Assembly: GCA_001801405.1 (NCBI GenBank)
Contig: MGXQ01000069.1
Coordinates: forward strand, 1 to 16,762
Direction: 5' to 3'
From: Gammaproteobacteria bacterium RIFCSPHIGHO2_02_FULL_42_13
GTDB taxonomy: Bacteria; Pseudomonadota; Gammaproteobacteria; UBA12402
DNA length: 16,762 nt
Shown here: positions 1 to 7,784 of the stretch, piece by piece
How positions within the stretch are numbered: position 1 is the stretch's first letter
Layout: each line of letters starts with the position of its first letter
Program-made: the position numbers and the translations under genes
The notes under the pieces: model-generated
Databases searched by the model: none
Told to the model about the DNA's origin: nothing
What the model saw: only the letters and a program-made list of their open reading frames with translations

Positions 1-484
1 CTTTACCTCCATGTCCCGGATCAATAACAATAACAGCATCATGAAACTCTTCGCGACGTGCTTGAATCGCCGGCTGTGCTTGTGGAGATTCAAACGGCAT
101 CAAATCAATTGTTAAACGATAGTGATTCGTTCGCCGCATTTGACGCATAAATGTTTTTGGGGTCACCGGATTTTTTAACTCAAATACAAAGCGCACCGTA
201 TCACCATCTCGAGACATGCGAACCGACTTAATATCCGTATTTGTTAAATATAATTGCTTTATTGAAATGCCGGAATGGGTATTAAAAAGGTCTACCACAA
301 CACGATCGGGCTGAGTTAATAGCGATGAATGATATTGAACATTTCCATCTAATGCAAAAACGATACGCGTGCAATGATGAATCAATTGAAACCGTAACGA
401 TAATAATTGCGTCGACTTTGAAAAGGCAAACAAAGGAAAAAACAACAACACGAGAAAAATATTTTTATAATTACTTAATTTCAC
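1..484 (-). CDS. amiB: N-acetylmuramoyl-L-alanine amidase, N-terminal part (cut by window edge)
   Basis: This periplasmic zinc amidase cleaves the peptide from N-acetylmuramic acid to split the septum at division. The start is a GTG at 484, preceded by AAGGA seven bases upstream; no ATG start fits. A signal peptide follows (hydrophobic stretch NIFLVLLFFPLFAFS), then an AMIN domain (about residues 25-125), which targets septal peptidoglycan. The reading frame runs off the window inside the start of the Amidase_3 domain, at the hallmark VIVIDPGHGGK whose His binds zinc. The rest of the catalytic domain lies outside. It is the last visible gene of nnr-tsaE-amiB, 14 bases after tsaE, the same order as in E. 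coli, which is why amiB is preferred to amiA or amiC. Its usual activator, EnvC, is also encoded in this window. Confidence 0.9.
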   Translation of the reverse strand, partial: MKLSNYKNIFLVLLFFPLFAFSKSTQLLSLRFQLIHHCTRIVFALDGNVQYHSSLLTQPDRVVVDLFNTHSGISIKQLYLTNTDIKSVRMSRDGDTVRFVFELKNPVTPKTFMRQMRRTNHYRLTIDLMPFESPQAQPAIQARREEFHDAVIVIDPGHGGK

Positions 485-498
485 CAAACAATCCTTGA

Positions 499-948
499 TT
501 AAAGTTGATTTAAAATTGTCGAGCCGCTCTCATGCCCTGCAATACCAGTTATTTTTCGACCCTCATCTTGATGCGCGAAAATAAACGTCAGATCGGGCGG
601 AATTAAATATCTCCCTCCCTGCTCTGGCCATTCCACTAAAAAAACACCTAAATCAAAATAATCACGAAAACCTAAATCATTTAATTCGGTCGGATTTTTT
701 AATCGATATAAATCGACGTGATAAATATATCTATTCCCTATTTGATAAGGCTCTAATAGCGTATATGTAGGGCTTTTAACCTTATCCGTAAATCCACTCC
801 CACGCAAAAATCCGCGCACAAAAGTTGTTTTTCCCGCACCCAATTCGCCCTGTAAATAAATCATTCCAATGGGCGACATAAGTTGAGACAATCGTTTTCC
901 TAAATCCAATGTCGCTTGTTCGTTTTTCAAAAACCATTCTCTTTGCAT
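499..948 (-). CDS. tsaE: tRNA threonylcarbamoyladenosine biosynthesis ATPase TsaE
   Basis: TsaE is the small ATPase that works with TsaB and TsaD to make t6A at position 37 of ANN-decoding tRNAs in the cytoplasm. The 149-residue protein has the normal family length. Visible motifs are Walker A GELGAGKTT (residues 34-42), SPTYTL (about 59-64), VDLYRL (about 78-83) and EWPEQGG (about 106-112). I place the start at the ATG at 948, not the in-frame ATT at 954, because AAGGA from the nnr stop region lies six bases upstream of that ATG. The gene begins only 10 bases after the nnr stop and ends 14 bases before amiB, so the three genes are very probably cotranscribed. Confidence 0.95.
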   Translation of the reverse strand: MQREWFLKNEQATLDLGKRLSQLMSPIGMIYLQGELGAGKTTFVRGFLRGSGFTDKVKSPTYTLLEPYQIGNRYIYHVDLYRLKNPTELNDLGFRDYFDLGVFLVEWPEQGGRYLIPPDLTFIFAHQDEGRKITGIAGHESGSTILNQL

Positions 949-957
949 GATCAATCC

Positions 958-2430
958 TTAAGATCTATTTATTAGTTTACGCACAAACGGTAACAAATCC
1001 GTCGCAATCATTCCACGCTCGCCATCGCGACTTGCCAAATCACCCGCCTTTGCATGTAATCCGACGCCGGCAATCGCTGCCTGTGGCAATGTTAACGTTT
1101 GCGTAATCAGCCCCGCTATAATACCCGACAACAAATCGCCCATGCCACCACTGGCCATACCCGGATTGCCTAGCGTACAAACATGAAACTCATTTGGATT
1201 ACAGCAAATAATCGTGCCCGCTCCTTTTACAACAGCAATACCGCCGAATTTTTCTTGAATATCGTTCGCCGCTTTAAAACGATTCGATTGTATCGTTGCA
1301 ACATCGGTTTGTAATAATCGCGCGGCCTCCCCTGGATGTGGCGTTAAAATCCAGTTAGAACGATACTGAGAATTTTTCGCCAACAAATTTAATGCATCGG
1401 CATCTACAATTAAAGGCAAATCTGTTGATAATACAGCGGTCAATAATGATTGCGCCCATGGCGACTGACCGAGTCCCGGACCAATCACAACAACGCTGGC
1501 GCGCTCTAATAACGGCGTTAAATCTTCTGCTTGCTTGATGCCATAGCTTATTAATTCAGGACGCAAAACATTCATCAATACAGCATGTTCAGGCCGCGTC
1601 GCCAGCGTCACAAGCCCCGCGCCTGAACGCAACACACCTAGGGCCGCTAAACGCAATGCCCCTGTCATGCCATGATCACCGCCAACTACCAACACGTGAC
1701 CAAAATATCCTTTATGCGCATAACGCGAACGAGGCCGTAGCGTGCGCAATGGTTGCTCCCATTTTAACACCTGCGCAGTCGGTTGCACCTCTGCCATAAT
1801 ATCGGCAGATAAATTTAAGTGATGACAAATCAACTCACCAACATAATCCACCGCTTCGCCCGTGACCAAGCCGCGCTTAATCCCAATAAAAGTTATCGTG
1901 CTGTTTGCACGCACGGCGCTACCTTTTACCATGCCAGTATCCGATTGAATGCCAGATGGCACATCAATTGCTAATATCTTCTGGCCATGCTGATTGATAT
2001 ATTTTATCGCTTGCAACACCGGCTCCCTCACGTCACCCGACAAACCAATGCCGAGCAACGCATCAACAAATATATCTGCTTCGATATTTTCATCGGAAGA
2101 AAACGATCGCATGTCGACACCAGCTCCTTGGCATTGGCGCATGGCATTTTTGGCCTCGCCTGTCAGATGAAGAAGATCACCGAGATAACGCACATCAACA
2201 CTCAATCCTTGTTCGTGGGCAATTTGCGCTAATACAAATCCATCGCCGCCGTTATTCCCCGTACCACAAAAAATGACTACTGAACGCGCTTGAGGCCAAC
2301 GTTCCCGCAGCCAATCATACGATGCGCGCCCCGCCGACTGCATTAATGTTGCCGCAGACATGCCTGCATTAATCGCTAATTGTTCAAGTTGTCGAATTTC
2401 TGCAGTGGTATACAAAAAATGATTGCGCAT
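958..2430 (-). CDS. nnr: Bifunctional NAD(P)HX epimerase / ADP- or ATP-dependent dehydratase
   Basis: The enzyme repairs hydrated NADH and NADPH: the N-terminal YjeF_N half epimerises NAD(P)HX and the C-terminal ribokinase-like half dehydrates it. The N-terminal half holds CGTGNNGGDGFVLA (about residues 55-68). The C-terminal half, from about residue 225, holds KGYFGHVLVVGGDHGMTG, VVIGPGLG, PLIVDADALNLL, ILTPHPGE and GNPGMASGGMGDLLSG, which are the nucleotide and substrate-site motifs. At 490 residues it is a normal full-length fusion. An in-frame TTG lies at 2457, but the ATG at 2430 has AAAAGG seven bases upstream, and a candidate promoter would start transcription near the TTG, so the ATG is chosen. 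First gene of the nnr-tsaE-amiB operon, divergent from queG as in E. coli. Confidence 0.95.
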   Translation of the reverse strand: MRNHFLYTTAEIRQLEQLAINAGMSAATLMQSAGRASYDWLRERWPQARSVVIFCGTGNNGGDGFVLAQIAHEQGLSVDVRYLGDLLHLTGEAKNAMRQCQGAGVDMRSFSSDENIEADIFVDALLGIGLSGDVREPVLQAIKYINQHGQKILAIDVPSGIQSDTGMVKGSAVRANSTITFIGIKRGLVTGEAVDYVGELICHHLNLSADIMAEVQPTAQVLKWEQPLRTLRPRSRYAHKGYFGHVLVVGGDHGMTGALRLAALGVLRSGAGLVTLATRPEHAVLMNVLRPELISYGIKQAEDLTPLLERASVVVIGPGLGQSPWAQSLLTAVLSTDLPLIVDADALNLLAKNSQYRSNWILTPHPGEAARLLQTDVATIQSNRFKAANDIQEKFGGIAVVKGAGTIICCNPNEFHVCTLGNPGMASGGMGDLLSGIIAGLITQTLTLPQAAIAGVGLHAKAGDLASRDGERGMIATDLLPFVRKLINRS

Positions 2431-2463
2431 ATTTTGGCCTTTTCCATTGATTCCCAACGCCCA

Positions 2464-2491
2464 CTATTGTAACGTAACAAACAGAGGTTAC
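2464..2491 (-). promoter_or_regulatory. Candidate sigma-70 promoter of nnr-tsaE-amiB
   Basis: Read on the minus strand, TTGTAA and TACAAT lie 16 bases apart (4/6 and 5/6 matches to the sigma-70 boxes). The predicted start of transcription falls close to the TTG at 2457, which supports the ATG at 2430 as the nnr start. Assigned by eye only. Confidence 0.4.
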
Positions 2492-2494
2492 AAC

Positions 2495-3772
2495 ATGTCC
2501 CGATCAGATATCAAAACACTGACTGCAGATATAAAAAATCATGCCAAAACTCTCGGATTTGTATGCACAGGCATCACCCAACCACAAACAACGCATGATG
2601 CAGAAAAGATACAGTACTGGTTACAACAAGGTTATGCGGCTGACATGTCTTACATGCATAAACATCTTGAAAAACGTTTAGATCCTATAAAACTTTTATC
2701 CAGCACGAAAAGCATTATTTGTGTCGCATTCCCTTATGCTGAAAATATTTCAGATTCAACTGTCATTGCAAATTATGCGTGCGGAAAAGATTACCATATT
2801 GTTGTACGCGAACGACTAAAACAGCTGGCTGAATATATTCAAAAACAAACTGATCTATTAACATATAAAATATTTGTAGACACCGCGCCCGTCTTAGAAA
2901 AATCATTAGCGCAACAGGCGGGACTTGGCTGGATCGGAAAAAACACATTAATTATGCATAAAAACATGGGTTCTTTCGTCATATTGGGCGAAATTTTTAT
3001 AGACGTAGAATTACTTGCCGACACGCCAGCGAAAAATCATTGCGGCGATTGTACAAAATGTTTAGACGCCTGCCCAACGAACGCACTGGTTTCTGATAAT
3101 CAATTGGATGCGCGACGTTGCATTTCGTATCTAACCATTGAATATCGCGGATCAATTCCAATCGAATTAAGAACGAAAATCGGTCAACATGTGTTTGGTT
3201 GTGATATATGTCAAACCGTTTGCCCTTGGAACATAAAAATTTCAAAAATAAACGTCGGGGGAATAAAAATCCCCGTGGCAAGCCACGGGGGATTTTTATT
3301 TCTTGATAAGATTTCGCCTGCGCGGCAAAGCCGCGCGAACGGCGACTCAAGGGGAGCGTTCCGCCCGCTCCCCTTGAGAATCCCCAAGCGAAAAGTCCCA
3401 CGCGGCAAGCCGCGGGAAAATCGCTTCGCATTTTACCCAAAAAAAGAATTTACAACCCCTGATTTAATCACGTTTTTTTTGTGGGACGAAAAAACATTTA
3501 AAGAAAAAACACACGACTCTGCCATCCAGCGCATCGGCTATGAATGCTGGCTGCGCAATATTGCTATTGCATTAGGTAATTTACTATATGATGTGAAAAG
3601 TTCCACGTACCTTGGCTATCCCGAGCTTGCCGAAAGAGGTGCGGGGATTTTTATTCAAAAAATTATAGATACCCTCCAACAACGGCTCAACCATCCATCC
3701 GAGCTCGTGCGCGAACATGTGATTTGGGCTTTACAACAACATAAAACTGGCAAATATCCTACAAATATTTAA
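2495..3772 (+). CDS. queG: Epoxyqueuosine reductase QueG with an in-frame palindromic insertion
   Basis: QueG is a cobalamin- and iron-sulfur-dependent reductase that makes the last step of queuosine synthesis on tRNA. The start ATG at 2495 has AGAGG seven bases upstream; an upstream in-frame ATG at 2423 lies inside nnr and is rejected. The N-terminal domain holds VDTAPVLEKS (about 128-137, the conserved Asp region) and GLGWIGKN. Two 4Fe-4S clusters are bound by CGDCTKCLDACP (Cys 183, 186, 189, 193) and by Cys209 with GCDICQTVCP (Cys 236, 239, 243). A C-terminal HEAT-like region ends the protein. The length is 425 residues; E. coli QueG is about 379. The excess is explained by residues of about 253-311, a basic Gly/Pro/Arg-rich stretch encoded by four tandem hairpins, lying in the linker after CPWN. 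The frame is intact on both sides, so the gene is probably functional. Confidence 0.95.
   Translation: MSRSDIKTLTADIKNHAKTLGFVCTGITQPQTTHDAEKIQYWLQQGYAADMSYMHKHLEKRLDPIKLLSSTKSIICVAFPYAENISDSTVIANYACGKDYHIVVRERLKQLAEYIQKQTDLLTYKIFVDTAPVLEKSLAQQAGLGWIGKNTLIMHKNMGSFVILGEIFIDVELLADTPAKNHCGDCTKCLDACPTNALVSDNQLDARRCISYLTIEYRGSIPIELRTKIGQHVFGCDICQTVCPWNIKISKINVGGIKIPVASHGGFLFLDKISPARQSRANGDSRGAFRPLPLRIPKRKVPRGKPRENRFAFYPKKEFTTPDLITFFLWDEKTFKEKTHDSAIQRIGYECWLRNIAIALGNLLYDVKSSTYLGYPELAERGAGIFIQKIIDTLQQRLNHPSELVREHVIWALQQHKTGKYPTNI
3253..3426. repeat. GC-rich multi-hairpin palindromic element inside queG
   Basis: Four hairpins lie in tandem. (1) Arms 3262-3279 and 3282-3300 around an AA loop, 18 pairs with one bulged G. 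(2) GCGCGGC at 3320-3326 with GCCGCGC at 3330-3336. (3) CTCAAGGGGAGCG at 3346-3358 with its exact inverse at 3366-3378. (4) GCGGC/GCCGC around 3402-3413, enclosed by AAGCGA at 3386-3391 and TCGCTT at 3421-3426. The block is visibly richer in GC than queG around it, is open in the queG frame, and interrupts a conserved family where homologues have a short linker. Boundaries are approximate. The behaviour resembles Rickettsia palindromic elements, but I do not recognise the sequence as one of those families. Hairpin 1 also ends in a T-rich tract on either strand, like an intrinsic terminator. Confidence 0.85.
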
Positions 3773-3778
3773 TCCTCC

Positions 3779-4041
3779 CAGCTCTGAGCTGCGGATACAT
3801 AGTCATAGCACGCATCTTACGCCCCCCATCTCTCGCAGCTCTGAGCTGCTGCGGTTTGACGAAAAGCTGGCGCAATCATGATTAAATTACCTTTTTAACA
3901 CTTTACGGCAGCTCTGAGCTGCTGCAAGCCAGTCAGAGCCTGTGTTCTAGCAGCTCAGAGCTGCCTCATTATGCGCGCAGCTCTGAGCTGGGCAAAGCCA
4001 GTCAGAGACTGTATTGCAGGGCGGCTCGCGGCTCTGAGCTG
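3779..4041. repeat. Array of six CAGCTCTGAGCTG palindromes
   Basis: This fills most of the 332-base gap between queG and mlaE. Copies of the 13-bp palindrome lie at 3779-3791, 3836-3848, 3909-3921, 3951-3963 (opposite orientation of the central base), 3978-3990 and a one-base variant at 4029-4041. The third and fourth copies form a complete inverted unit (separate entry). A conserved spacer of the form AGTCAGAGnCTG occurs after the third and fifth copies. No open reading frame of note is present. The last 60 bases before mlaE are AT-rich and I find no convincing promoter there. Confidence 0.9.
3907..3965. repeat. Complete palindromic unit with 17-bp terminal inverted repeats
   Basis: GGCAGCTCTGAGCTGCT at 3907-3923 and its exact inverse AGCAGCTCAGAGCTGCC at 3949-3965 enclose a 25-base spacer. 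Each arm is itself a palindrome, so the unit can fold either as one long stem or as two small ones. This is the best-preserved copy of the family and the model for the others. Confidence 0.85.
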
Positions 4042-4104
4042 AAGACTGGATAATATACCAATAACAAGCTATCTTATTTATATGTAAATTAAAGGGCTTA
4101 GCTC

Positions 4105-5226
4105 ATGGAAGAGCAAAAAATAATCAGCGCGGAGACAGAGCGAGATGCGAGCGGCAATCTTACGATTACCATCGCAGGTCGTCTCGATTATGAAACGGTT
4201 CCTGCTATCTGGAAACAATGCTTAGCCGCTCTTAAAACAACCACTCATCAAGTAACATTAAATGCAGAAAAAATCGATTACTGCGATAGCGCCGGTTTTG
4301 CCTTTCTGGATCTCTTGCGTGAAAAATATGAAAATAATTTCAATCTAGAAAAATTATCTCCGTCGTTGCAACAACTACGGCAAGCACTACGCAACCAAAT
4401 TAATTGCGGCGAACCACATATGCGACAAATCAAAAAAATACCTCTCACCAATATAAAAATCTTCATCGTCCATATTCAAAAAAATATTTATGACAATATT
4501 ACTTTCTTAGGTATGGTTGCCTATCAAAGCATGCAGAGCCTCAAAAATTTAAAAGGATTGCGTTGGAGAGATTTTGGCATGGCGCTTGAAGATGTTGGTC
4601 CAAAAGCATTACCCATTATTGTCTTATGCGGTTTATTAATCGGCATAATTTCCACCTTTCAATCCGCCGCGCCCATGGGACGCTTTGGCGCACAAATTTA
4701 TATTATTAATCTAGTCGGCTTAGGTCTCGTGCGAGAAATGGGACCGCTGATCACAGCCATATTACTCGCCGGCCGAACCGCATCGTCATTCGCCGCAGAA
4801 ATCGGCACAATGAAAATCAATCAAGAAATTGATGCGCTCATAACAATGGGTTTATCGCCCATAAAATTTTTAGCTATTCCACGTATTTTAGCAACGGCTA
4901 TGATGACGCCGATACTCAATATTTTCCTTATTCTATCAGGCTTAATCGGCTGTGCGATTGTCATGAAATCATTGGGATTTAATTATTATATTTATCTTCA
5001 TCAACTCGATGTTGCATTACGCTTAAAAGATTTTATCGGCGGCACCGTCAAAGCATTTTTCTTTGGTCTCGTCATTGCCAGCATCGGCTGTATGCGCGGA
5101 TTAAAAACAAAAATCGGTCCAAGCGCTGTTGGTTATTCGACAACGCAAGCAGTCGTCAGCAGCCTTATCATGATTATTATCGTCGACGGCATTTTTGCTT
5201 ACATCTACTACACGCTGGGAATATAA
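4105..5226 (+). CDS. mlaE: STAS-MlaE fusion, permease of the MCE lipid ABC transporter
   Basis: This is the inner-membrane permease of the Mla/MCE phospholipid transporter. Residues 1 to about 100 form a STAS domain, the role played by separate MlaB in E. coli, with the typical CDSAGFAFLDLL at about 60-71. Residues of about 105-373 are the MlaE permease, with an amphipathic entry helix, several membrane segments and the family motif LVREMGPLITAILLAGRT (208-225) followed by AAEIGTMKINQEIDAL. AAAGGG lies eight bases before the ATG. The stop is one base before the mlaF ATG, so the operon is tightly coupled. STAS-MlaE fusions are known in other proteobacteria, so the fusion is not new but shows that no separate mlaB should be expected here. 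Confidence 0.93.
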   Translation: MEEQKIISAETERDASGNLTITIAGRLDYETVPAIWKQCLAALKTTTHQVTLNAEKIDYCDSAGFAFLDLLREKYENNFNLEKLSPSLQQLRQALRNQINCGEPHMRQIKKIPLTNIKIFIVHIQKNIYDNITFLGMVAYQSMQSLKNLKGLRWRDFGMALEDVGPKALPIIVLCGLLIGIISTFQSAAPMGRFGAQIYIINLVGLGLVREMGPLITAILLAGRTASSFAAEIGTMKINQEIDALITMGLSPIKFLAIPRILATAMMTPILNIFLILSGLIGCAIVMKSLGFNYYIYLHQLDVALRLKDFIGGTVKAFFFGLVIASIGCMRGLKTKIGPSAVGYSTTQAVVSSLIMIIIVDGIFAYIYYTLGI

Positions 5227-5227
5227 A

Positions 5228-5971
5228 ATGCCAATAGACGCCATCATTCGAGTACAACATTTATCGGCACAATATGATGACCTGCTGGTATTACATGATA
5301 TTAGTTTCGATGTATCTCCGGGTGAAATATTCATGGTTGTCGGCGGTTCGGGTATTGGTAAAACAACACTGCTCAATCATATGATTGGCTTACTCCACCC
5401 ATCGGCCGGACATGTTTTTATTGCTGGCGATGATATCATTACCGCAAACGATATTGAGCGCACACGAATTCTTAAAAAAATTGGCGTTATGTATCAAAAT
5501 GGCGCTCTATTTGGATCCATGAATTTATTGGAAAATGTTGCATTACCACTTGAAGAACTCACCAAATTACCTCCTCAAGCGATCCAACGAATCGCACGCA
5601 GTAAATTGGAAATGGTCGGGCTTTCTGACTTCTGTGATTATATGCCCGCAGAAATCAGTGGCGGTATGCGAAAACGCGCCGCCATCGCGCGCGCAATGGT
5701 GTTGGATCCGAAAATACTGTTTTTAGACGAGCCTTCATCTGGATTAGATCCAATTACATCGGCACAGTTAGATTTATTAATACAAAATTTATCCAAAATG
5801 CTTGGCATCACATTTTTTATCGTATCACATGATTTATCCAGTATTAATGCTATCGCAGATCGCGTAATCATGCTGCATGAAGGCAAAATTATTGCCAGCG
5901 GCAAACCCGAGACATTACGACAAGACTGTGATAGCGTATTAGTAAGGAAGTTTTTTAAACGAGAAGCGTAG
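5228..5971 (+). CDS. mlaF: ATPase subunit of the Mla/MCE lipid transporter
   Basis: MlaF is the cytoplasmic ATPase that pairs with MlaE to drive phospholipid movement. The 247-residue protein has a complete ABC set: Walker A GGSGIGKTT (39-47), Q-loop Gln90 in VMYQNGALF, signature ISGGMRKR (143-150), Walker B ILFLDEPSSGLD (163-174) and switch His201. The KR after the signature GGM is typical of the MlaF family. GGGA lies seven bases upstream of the ATG at 5228. A longer reading from 5195 would overlap the mlaE end and lacks a ribosome site. Followed after 15 bases by mlaD. Confidence 0.95.
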   Translation: MPIDAIIRVQHLSAQYDDLLVLHDISFDVSPGEIFMVVGGSGIGKTTLLNHMIGLLHPSAGHVFIAGDDIITANDIERTRILKKIGVMYQNGALFGSMNLLENVALPLEELTKLPPQAIQRIARSKLEMVGLSDFCDYMPAEISGGMRKRAAIARAMVLDPKILFLDEPSSGLDPITSAQLDLLIQNLSKMLGITFFIVSHDLSSINAIADRVIMLHEGKIIASGKPETLRQDCDSVLVRKFFKREA

Positions 5972-5986
5972 ATTTCAGGGACAGAT

Positions 5987-6781
5987 ATGACGACACCGAG
6001 CAGACAAACTAATTATTTTAACATTGGCTTATTTATTTTAGTCGGCATTGCGTTGATTATTTCCGCTATTCTATTGTTGAATAACCAAAAGCTGTTTTCC
6101 AAAACTACTTATATCGAGACTTATTTTAACGAATCCGTGCAAGGCCTCTCGACCGGTTCGCCGGTAAAATATCGCGGCTTAGATATCGGCTATGTCAAAA
6201 ACATCGCCTTTGTAGATGAAGTCTATCACCATAAAATGCTCTCAACTCCGCCCTATAATCGATATATCTATGTCAACATGGCCATCACATCCAGCTTTTT
6301 AACAAAGCCCCCCCACAAACTCAAAGAACCTTTCGCGACGGAAGAAATCAATAAAGGCTTGCGCGTCAAACTCGCGCAACAAGGCTTGACGGGCAATGCC
6401 TATTTAGAATTAAATTATGTAGATCCAAAAGCGAATAGGCCATTACCCATTATTTGGGAGCCTGCGCATTATTATATCCCCTCCAGTAAAAGTACCTTAA
6501 CGCACTTGACGGAAAACACTCAGAGCATTTTAGATGAATTAAAAGGGGTGAAATTTAGCAGCGCTTTCGCGCATTTTGAAGAACTTACCAAAACCACCAA
6601 TCAAGTGATGAAAAAAACAGATCAATTGCTTTCTCGTTCGCAAAAAAAGATTACATATATCGTCGACAATTTGGAAAATATTTCACATAATATGTCTTTA
6701 TTAACTGAGCAAGCAAAAGGTTATCCATCACAAATGATGTTTGGAAATCCGCCGCCGGAACTTAATCCACATAACCTATGA
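5987..6781 (+). CDS. mlaD: MCE-domain substrate-binding protein MlaD
   Basis: MlaD forms the periplasmic hexameric MCE ring that sits on the MlaFE complex and passes lipid. A single N-terminal membrane segment spans about residues 13-32. The MCE domain follows from about residue 41 (GLSTGSPVKYRGLDIGYV) and holds the pore-loop signature GLTGNAYLEL. At 264 residues it is longer than E. coli MlaD, with a C-terminal helical tail rich in Lys, Ser and Asn. GGGA lies five bases before the ATG. Its stop TGA overlaps the next start in an ATGA, which points to translational coupling with the lipoprotein gene. Confidence 0.92.
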   Translation: MTTPSRQTNYFNIGLFILVGIALIISAILLLNNQKLFSKTTYIETYFNESVQGLSTGSPVKYRGLDIGYVKNIAFVDEVYHHKMLSTPPYNRYIYVNMAITSSFLTKPPHKLKEPFATEEINKGLRVKLAQQGLTGNAYLELNYVDPKANRPLPIIWEPAHYYIPSSKSTLTHLTENTQSILDELKGVKFSSAFAHFEELTKTTNQVMKKTDQLLSRSQKKITYIVDNLENISHNMSLLTEQAKGYPSQMMFGNPPPELNPHNL

Positions 6782-7395
6782 AAAAACGATTAGCGACATT
6801 ACTGTTTTTTGCGCTCACTTGCGCGCTATTAGCAGGATGTCTAAATGCAAAATATGCCGCTCGAACGCAATATGCATTTGAAGCCAACAACTCAGTGCAA
6901 GCGCCATCAAAAGCAAACACTAATATATTAGAAATAACATCGGTCAGCATCACGCCAAAATTTTCGGGCATCAGTTTTGTTTATCGATTAAGTACCGTGA
7001 ATTATATCAACGATTTTTATAATGTTTTTATAACGCCGCCGGCAGCAGAATTACAACATGTTTTCGCGGGTTATTTTTATCGCACGGGATTATTTCAGCA
7101 TGTCATCGACGCACAAAGCGTTGCTGAACCTAATTATATATTGGCAACAAAAGTTTTAGAGCTCTATGCCGATTATCGCAATAAAGCACAACCCACCGCT
7201 GTCATGACCATTCAATTTACATTAGTGAAACCCATCGCGCATAAAAATCCAGAGATTTTAATCAATAAAACCTTCCATGAAGCGATTCCGTTAAAAAATA
7301 AAGATAGCGAAAGTCTCATGCACGCTTGGAACGTAGGGTTAACAAAAATTTTACGCCAACTCACTGTTCAATTCGAAAGCATTATTAACAATTAG
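6778..7395 (+). CDS. PqiC/ABC_trans_aux-type outer-membrane lipoprotein
   Basis: The 205-residue protein starts with a lipoprotein signal peptide (MKKRLATLLFFALTCALLAGC; lipobox LLAGC with Cys21). The rest fits the ABC-type transport auxiliary lipoprotein family (PqiC/YmbA type): an early strand ILEITSVSITPKFSG, YRL, then a stretch on the pattern of FITPPAAELQHVFAGYFYRTGLFQHV. In E. coli PqiC is thought to anchor the MCE channel PqiB at the outer membrane, so this protein may fill the gap between the MlaD ring and the outer membrane. No MlaC-like periplasmic carrier is seen in the operon. The stop codon lies inside the left copy of the 146-bp direct repeat. Family membership is judged by pattern, not by search. 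Confidence 0.75.
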   Translation: MKKRLATLLFFALTCALLAGCLNAKYAARTQYAFEANNSVQAPSKANTNILEITSVSITPKFSGISFVYRLSTVNYINDFYNVFITPPAAELQHVFAGYFYRTGLFQHVIDAQSVAEPNYILATKVLELYADYRNKAQPTAVMTIQFTLVKPIAHKNPEILINKTFHEAIPLKNKDSESLMHAWNVGLTKILRQLTVQFESIINN

Positions 7396-7530
7396 TCACA
7401 CAGCTCTGTACCAAAATGTAAGCCATATCTTACTGCATGTAATCCGCGCAGCTCTGAGCTGCTGGAAGGCAGATACAGCAAGTGTTTTATCATATCTGTT
7501 CTGCCCAGCTCTGAGCTGCAGCACGTTATT
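7385..7530. repeat. Direct repeat, left copy (146 bp)
   Basis: About 94% identical by eye to 8847-8993, in the same orientation. It begins within the last codons of the lipoprotein gene and ends after GTTATT. It holds a half palindrome (CAGCTCTGT), a small hairpin GTAAG-CCATAT-CTTAC, and two full 13-bp palindromes at 7449-7461 and 7506-7518 that bound a spacer with CAGATA/TATCTG pairing. It is thus a larger composite of the palindromic family. Confidence 0.92.
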
Positions 7531-7784
7531 GCAGAAATTTTAATGGGACAGCCCTGCTAATATGTCTTTTGCCCCTTGGCATAATATCTCCGTTAGCGTA
7601 TCATTGTTTTTAGGCGCGGGAGAAAGTGCAATTTTTGTACTGTTTTCTGTGTTAATGAGTGGTGTATCTGTTTCGTCAAAAAACTTAGAGTATGCCGCTT
7701 AGCTCAGAACACAACTTATGACTATAGCTTGTTTTTGGGTAATGATTAATTCCTTCGTGCTAAAAAAATTGGAGAATATCCGTC
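7531..7784. other. Gap upstream of the GNAT-like gene, with a doubtful 46-codon frame
   Basis: The gap between the left direct repeat and the GNAT-like gene holds one short frame at 7562-7702. It starts ATG TCT TTT and encodes 46 residues with a hydrophobic middle (GAGESAIFVLFSVLMSGV). It has no good ribosome site, and I do not recognise the peptide; it may be chance or a decayed fragment. No convincing promoter is seen for the following gene. Confidence 0.35.

Noticed and set aside
2997..3440. Minus-strand frame of 147 codons (and a shorter one) across the queG insert
   Set aside because: The palindromic insert keeps both strands open. QueG on the plus strand is conserved on both sides; the minus frame has no ribosome site and no family match.
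3779..4041. Possible CRISPR array
   Set aside because: Repeats are 13 bp, palindromic, irregularly spaced and in both orientations, with spacers that are related to each other; no cas gene is present.
7562..7702. 46-codon frame upstream of the GNAT-like gene, considered as a toxin-like peptide
   Set aside because: The hydrophobic middle is suggestive, but there is no ribosome site, promoter or partner antidote; kept only as a note on the gap.
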